Assembly: GCA_964019155.1 (NCBI GenBank)
Contig: OZ025244.1
Span: 1,155,735 to 1,219,734 of the forward strand
Reading direction: 5' to 3'
Source of the DNA: Osedax fenrisi
Lineage: Eukaryota; Annelida; Polychaeta; Sabellida; Siboglinidae
DNA: 64,000 nucleotides
Position 1 is the stretch's first letter, and the number at the start of each line of letters is the position of its first letter. Positions 59,254 through 64,000 of this stretch are shown one piece after another. Below the pieces are notes generated by a model. That model was not told where the DNA came from and searched no databases. It was given only the letters and a program-made list of their open reading frames with translations. The translations under genes were made by a program, and so were the position numbers.

Positions 59254-59734
59254 TTAAATTAATATTTATATGATGAAAACTAAGTGTTCATTACTAATAT
59301 ATAACAAACAAATATGATATTTATGTTTTAAATGCTATAAGTATATATATGGTGACTAAAAGCTATTTTATATTGCATATAATTTAATAGAGCAATGAAA
59401 ACATTGTTGTATGCAAACAAGCCGAACCTAAATATATTTCAGTGATTCGATACTACTGCTAGCAGTGGCATCGGGTATTACTAAATTACATTGCAAGCAT
59501 AGGGAGTGTTATATATTATCTTCGCAAAATATTTGATCATCATTATCGAACATAAATATAGGGCAGTTCTGGTGTGATATAATTATAAGCCGATATTGGG
59601 CATTAAATATAGACCAATGTTCTAAAAAAGTTATAAAATGGTATGTTATTATTTATTGTAATCCTTATTAAAACAATTATTACATGTTATTAAATATAAA
59701 AGTAAATATAAGTATATGTTATATATATATATGT

Positions 59735-59962
59735 TTCGAATTAGTAGCGTTTAAAAAAAACCGTGTTAAGATGTAGCTGGTAGGTTATTTCGTTCAGCGA
59801 TTTCTTTACTCTTGAGATTTGTTCAGGTCAAGGCATATTCGGATTACTCTTCAATTTTCTATTGGATACTAGGCAGGATACCATGTCAGACTTGTGTAGT
59901 CAGACGATGTACCATTGCTATATTAGTTGGTATCATTTGAAAATCTTATAATTATTATAGGT
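59735..59962 (+). repeat. Dispersed repeat of about 230 bp, unit 1
   Basis: It shares with 61600 and 62915 the words GTTCAGGTCAAGGCATATTC, GATACTAGGCAGGATACCAT, CAGACTTGTGTAGTCAGACG and TATTAGTTGGTATCATTTGA. It is more GC-rich than its flanks and has no frame. It could be a SINE or part of a longer segmental repeat, since flanking words are also shared in part. Confidence 0.8.
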
Positions 59963-61599
59963 TTTTTAGAATAAAATACAGATACAAGTACATTTTTCAT
60001 TTAAAGCATAATATGCATGAAAATAGATTTATCATAATATATTTAATATTAATTAATTAATAATACGTGTCGAGTTACAAATTTACAAAAATGTATAGTT
60101 TATTCATAATATGAGTTTAAAAGTGCTATTTTAAAATTGTTGTGTTCTTGGAAAATATCAAAGTTTGCTTTAAATTATATAGCTTACTTACCATAAATTG
60201 TGATTAAATGTCTTATGCACTAATTTATTGTATAGTTCACATATAACTAAAGATTTAATCTACTTTAAACAATTTCATATGGATATGGATAATTACTTTG
60301 AGAAGAATACTTTGTACAAAACTGTACAACTCTGTTATAAGTAATGTTTGCATATATACAATATTATAGTAAAAATTCTTATATTAAATAATAAATGATT
60401 ACAATATAAAGTTATATTATAATATTTATATAACATGTTTAATTAAATAAAATTTATAATACACATGAGTTTATAATATACACTATATATTACTATATAT
60501 ATAAATATATAAAAAAATTATAATTATGTAAATAGAATTATAATTAATTTATAAACATATCAAAGGATTTTAATATTTTTAACACATTAATTAATTGTAA
60601 TATTAAGTTTTATTATTATATTCTATAAATAATATTTCATTATTATAATCCCATATCATTATTCAGTGATTATATATTATATTTAATATAAGCATGTATT
60701 ATTACTATTTATAAATATAATTGATCATTCTATATAATGTTATCAAATTATATTGCCAGCAGTAAATATGATATACATCTTTATCTCTAGTAATTTACAA
60801 TATTATATATGATATGTCACTCCCATCTAAATATAGCTCATAGTTACTAATTTTAATTGAAATATATATCGCAAGCAATACGCATATCGGGCAGTTAAAT
60901 ATACACCTATATATTTAAGTCATACAAATTACGATATTTTCAAGTTTTATCATACTTAGTAATTTGATTAATTAATAACATTATGTACATATATTATGTT
61001 ATTCTTATTAATATTATGTTAAGTGAATATATATGTACATTATATAATATAGAAATAACATTTATATACTTGGATTCACATTAAATTTATTATATTAAAA
61101 TGAACAATTCACAGCCTCATTTATTTTGATTATTATACGTCATTTATATTTCAAATTATTAAACCTATCTACATATTACGATTTTTATTATCCTTTGTAA
61201 TTCTAAATGTTTGATTATAACTTAAATAGAATCCAAAAGTTACGAAATAATTATCAATTATTTAACTATATATAATATAAAATAAAAATTGAATAAAATA
61301 TTTTTTAAATTTAAAATATCCTAGAATTTACATTTGGGATACTACTATGCCGTCACAGTTCATTTTTCGTTTTATATTTCGTTTTTTGATTAAAACACAT
61401 TATTTTGGTATAAATAAGTATTATTTCAAAATTGTATGAATAGAGTTCATATTTATTTATACCATATTATATTAATATGGATAATCTATTTTCATGCATA
61501 TTATGCTTTAATTGGCAATATAGCATATTATTGTTAACATATATTAAAATAATTATAACATGTTAGTTTTTATAAGTATATGTTCTAGGTGAATTGACC
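59963..61599. other. AT-rich DNA, no gene
   Basis: No frames or element ends seen. Weak similarity to the segment after unit 2 supports a larger, decayed tandem arrangement. Confidence 0.45.
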
Positions 61600-61833
61600 A
61601 ATACAATTAGCGTTTAAAATAAACCTGGTTAAAATGTAGCTGAGAGGTTATTTCATCCAGCGCATTCTTTGCATAGTCTGGGCAGATCTTTGTTCGGGTC
61701 AAGGCATATTCGGATTACACTCTTCAAATTTCTGTTGGATACTAGGCAGGATACCATGTCAGACTTGTGTAGTCAGACGATGTACCAGTGCTGTATTAGT
61801 TGGTATCATTTGAAAATCTTATAATTATTATAG
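61600..61833 (+). repeat. Dispersed repeat of about 230 bp, unit 2
   Basis: The best-kept copy. It begins AGCGTTTAAAATAAACCTGG and ends TTGAAAATCTTATAATTATT. GTTCGGGTCAAGGC is reminiscent of a box B but I do not see a box A at tRNA spacing. Confidence 0.8.
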
Positions 61834-62522
61834 GTTAGATAAAAATACAAATACATTTTTCATAAATAATCAAATATAAATACAAAATAAATTTAAAACA
61901 AAATATGAATATATATAACCTGCACGCAATTATCACATATATATATATATATAGATTTAGTATCATTTAATATCAACTTTTGAGTATTATGTAATCGGTC
62001 TATGTCGAATATAGCACCCTTTTTGTTTTGATTACGATATATGAGGTCAAATTAAAAATTCTCATTTTGATATATAACACATTTGTGTGTATGATAAACT
62101 TATATGGAAAATGTACATTTAGTATATATTATACGATATATATATATATATATATATATATCCATTTTTTGTTATTATAATATTAAGGTATTCAACGAGA
62201 CATGTAAAATATTTTAAATTTGACTTCGGTATTCGTAATAAAAATAAACAAGGACCATATTTGATATTCCTCGGGTAATCATATGATATTTACTTAGCTC
62301 TTCTCATATATATTAATATATGTTTGTTCAAAATTGATTGCCTCACTAAATCTAGATATAGTATAAGTTGGTGCCGATCATTCAGATTATAACATAAATA
62401 AATGTATTACAATTTTAAAATAGTATATAAGAATAAGGTTATGGTACATAATCCGCACAAGATATATTATATTTATTAAATATCACTAGTACAACAGCTT
62501 AGTTGTATATATTGGGAATAAC

Positions 62523-62572
<50 letters not shown>

Positions 62573-62914
62573 TATCAGATATATGATATAATATAGTTTA
62601 TAAATATGTATTCGTAGCATAACTTATGCACTATGTGAGGTATTCATTTATTATTAATATCGTAATTTATATTGGATAATATATATTAGTTCCATCGAAT
62701 GATAATCATTAATTTAACTAATTAATTATGATGTATAAAATGTATGTTTATATCTAAATTATGTAGTATACAATTTTAAATATTTTATTCGCTAGATATA
62801 TAGTAAATGTTTTAAAATAATGAGAAGCAGCCAATATCTTGCGATAACTATTAGATCGATATCAGGCTGTATTTGTTGATGTAATATCGACTTTAATCTA
62901 GGTGAATGGACCAA
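61834..62914. other. AT-rich DNA with (TA)n, no gene
   Basis: (TA)n at about 62126-62161 and 62524-62566. No coding stretch. Confidence 0.5.
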
Positions 62915-63122
62915 TACCACGAGAGTAGTGTTTCAAAAAAAACCTGGTTAAGTATTAGTGTGTTATTTCATCCAACGCTCTCGTTGCAGTGTGGCATCTT
63001 TATAGCTTAGTTCGGGTCAAGGCGTATTCAGATTATACTGTTCAATTTTCTGCTGGATAACCAGCCAGTCGTGTGTGCACCAGTGCTGTATTAGTTGGTA
63101 TCATTTGAATATCTTATAATAA
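62915..63122 (+). repeat. Dispersed repeat of about 230 bp, unit 3
   Basis: Same order of words with a deletion of the GATACCATGTCAGAC part. It is preceded by TAGGTGAATGGACCAATACC, which is also before unit 2 (TAGGTGAATTGACCAATAC), so homology extends upstream of the 230-bp core. Confidence 0.78.
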
Positions 63123-63289
63123 TGAATACAACAAAAATATTCCTATCAGTTAGCAATAGAGTTCAAATCGTATATTTTGTGAATGGAATATTTTATTTTT
63201 TTACATAGAAATTTGTATTTCAGTTTTACATTAAATGAAATTAAGATTACAGTAATACTATAATTATATAATATATATAATTATAATTA

Positions 63290-63910
63290 AATATATTTAT
63301 TTTAATAATGTAATAATACATTATATCATATTTATATATACTAATTTTAATATAAATATTAATAATAATATCACTAATCAATGGCATAGTAATTCATAAT
63401 TTAAACTTTCATATTATTATGATTATATATTTATAAGTACTACATATAAATAATATGATATTATATATATCGGTTAAATAATGAAGTCGTAAACTAATAT
63501 TATGTAATATTATTTTATTAATACTTATAAATCTGGGATATACAAATCAGCTGTATGTGAGGAGCATGTTTAGACATAAATATTATATCATATTTAAACT
63601 AGTAATGTAATAATACTTTATAGCATATTTATATATACCTAATTTGTATATAAATATTAATGATAATATTACTAATCAATATCATAGTAATTTATAATTT
63701 AAACTTTCATATTATTTGTACGATTATATATTAAGTCATACATATAAATAATATAATACTATATTATATATTATATATATAATGGTTAAATAATGAAGTC
63801 GTTAACAAATATTAATATATTATTTATTAATACTTAATAAGTATTACTTATAAATCTGGGATATATAAATCAGTTGCATGTGCGGAGCATGTTTAAACAT
63901 AAGCATGATA
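63290..63910 (+). repeat. Two tandem copies of a unit of about 310 bp
   Basis: TAATGTAATAATAC, CATAGTAATT, ATAATTTAAACTTTCATATT, GGTTAAATAATGAAGTCGT, ATAAATCTGGGATAT and GAGCATGTTTA occur twice in order (63300 and 63605 on). The copies are clearly diverged. A third copy may continue beyond the window. Confidence 0.8.
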
Positions 63911-64000
63911 TATTTCATTGGTGTTATTATTATAAAATTGATATCATTGTAAAGCTTATTAAATTATATAATGCAATTCATATTTATGTTTTTTTAAATT

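Larger units (their letters stand above)
57828..59535. mobile_element. MITE with CAAAGATTTT ends, copy 4, split by two insertions
   Basis: The left end (CAAAGATTTTTCTAAGAAAA) and the right end (reversed CAAATATTTTGCGAAGATAA) are 1.7 kb apart because a 320-bp and a 963-bp element sit inside. Removing them leaves a unit colinear with 23155-23608. The 7-bp target duplication is no longer evident. Confidence 0.85.

Overview
The window is very AT-rich (roughly four fifths A+T by eye) eukaryotic nuclear DNA with no intact host gene. It reads as an invertebrate animal. The reasons are non-LTR retrotransposon pieces of CR1/L2-like and RTE (BovB-like) type, Ty3/gypsy elements of the animal Mag-like kind, a pogo/Tigger-like transposase with spliced exons, many hAT and MITE insertions, and one short exon-like match to MATE (SLC47-type) transporters. 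I cannot name the species. Long (TA)n tracts occur throughout; nearly all open frames rich in YIYIYI are translations of those tracts.

Layout. 0-6 kb: two short terminal-inverted-repeat (TIR) elements, a pair of LTRs around a C-rich internal repeat, then a decayed Ty3/gypsy pol region (about 2.8-5.25 kb) split by an 874-bp hAT element with a perfect 8-bp target duplication. 6-7.6 kb: a 1.6-kb hAT-like element carrying a reversed LINE fragment. 7.7-9.5 kb: a fold-back whose arms carry tRNA-like box A/B sequences. 10-14 kb: a second, diverged copy of the first hAT interior, MITEs and featureless AT-rich DNA.

14.2-41.9 kb: a nested structure. An element-like pair of ends (14237/31680) brackets a 16.3-kb pogo-like transposon (14395-30693). 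That transposon has 26-bp TIRs, TA duplications, a DNA-binding exon at its left end and a C-terminal zinc-finger-like exon at its right end. Its middle is occupied by one arm (16061-24910) of a giant inverted repeat; the other arm lies outside it (31751-41915). Each arm carries a hAT with 63-bp repeats and a CTAC minisatellite, a truncated gypsy element with one LTR, and a MITE with 7-bp target duplications. The arms differ by a few large indels.

42-50 kb: a TIR MITE abutting the arm, a 5'-truncated CR1/L2-like LINE with an intact 3' ORF, a Tigger-like MITE, and a second copy (45483-49424) of the right 3.9 kb of the pogo-like element. A MATE-like exon follows. 50-64 kb: a decayed RTE element, a LINE split by a TTAA-target transposon, a 24-bp minisatellite, a MITE with two nested elements, and diverged segmental repeats running to the window end.

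The coding pieces are all fragments or exons of mobile elements apart from the possible transporter exon, so there is no pathway to describe. The main biological story is nested transposition plus large duplications and an inverted duplication whose breakpoints fall in (TA)n tracts.
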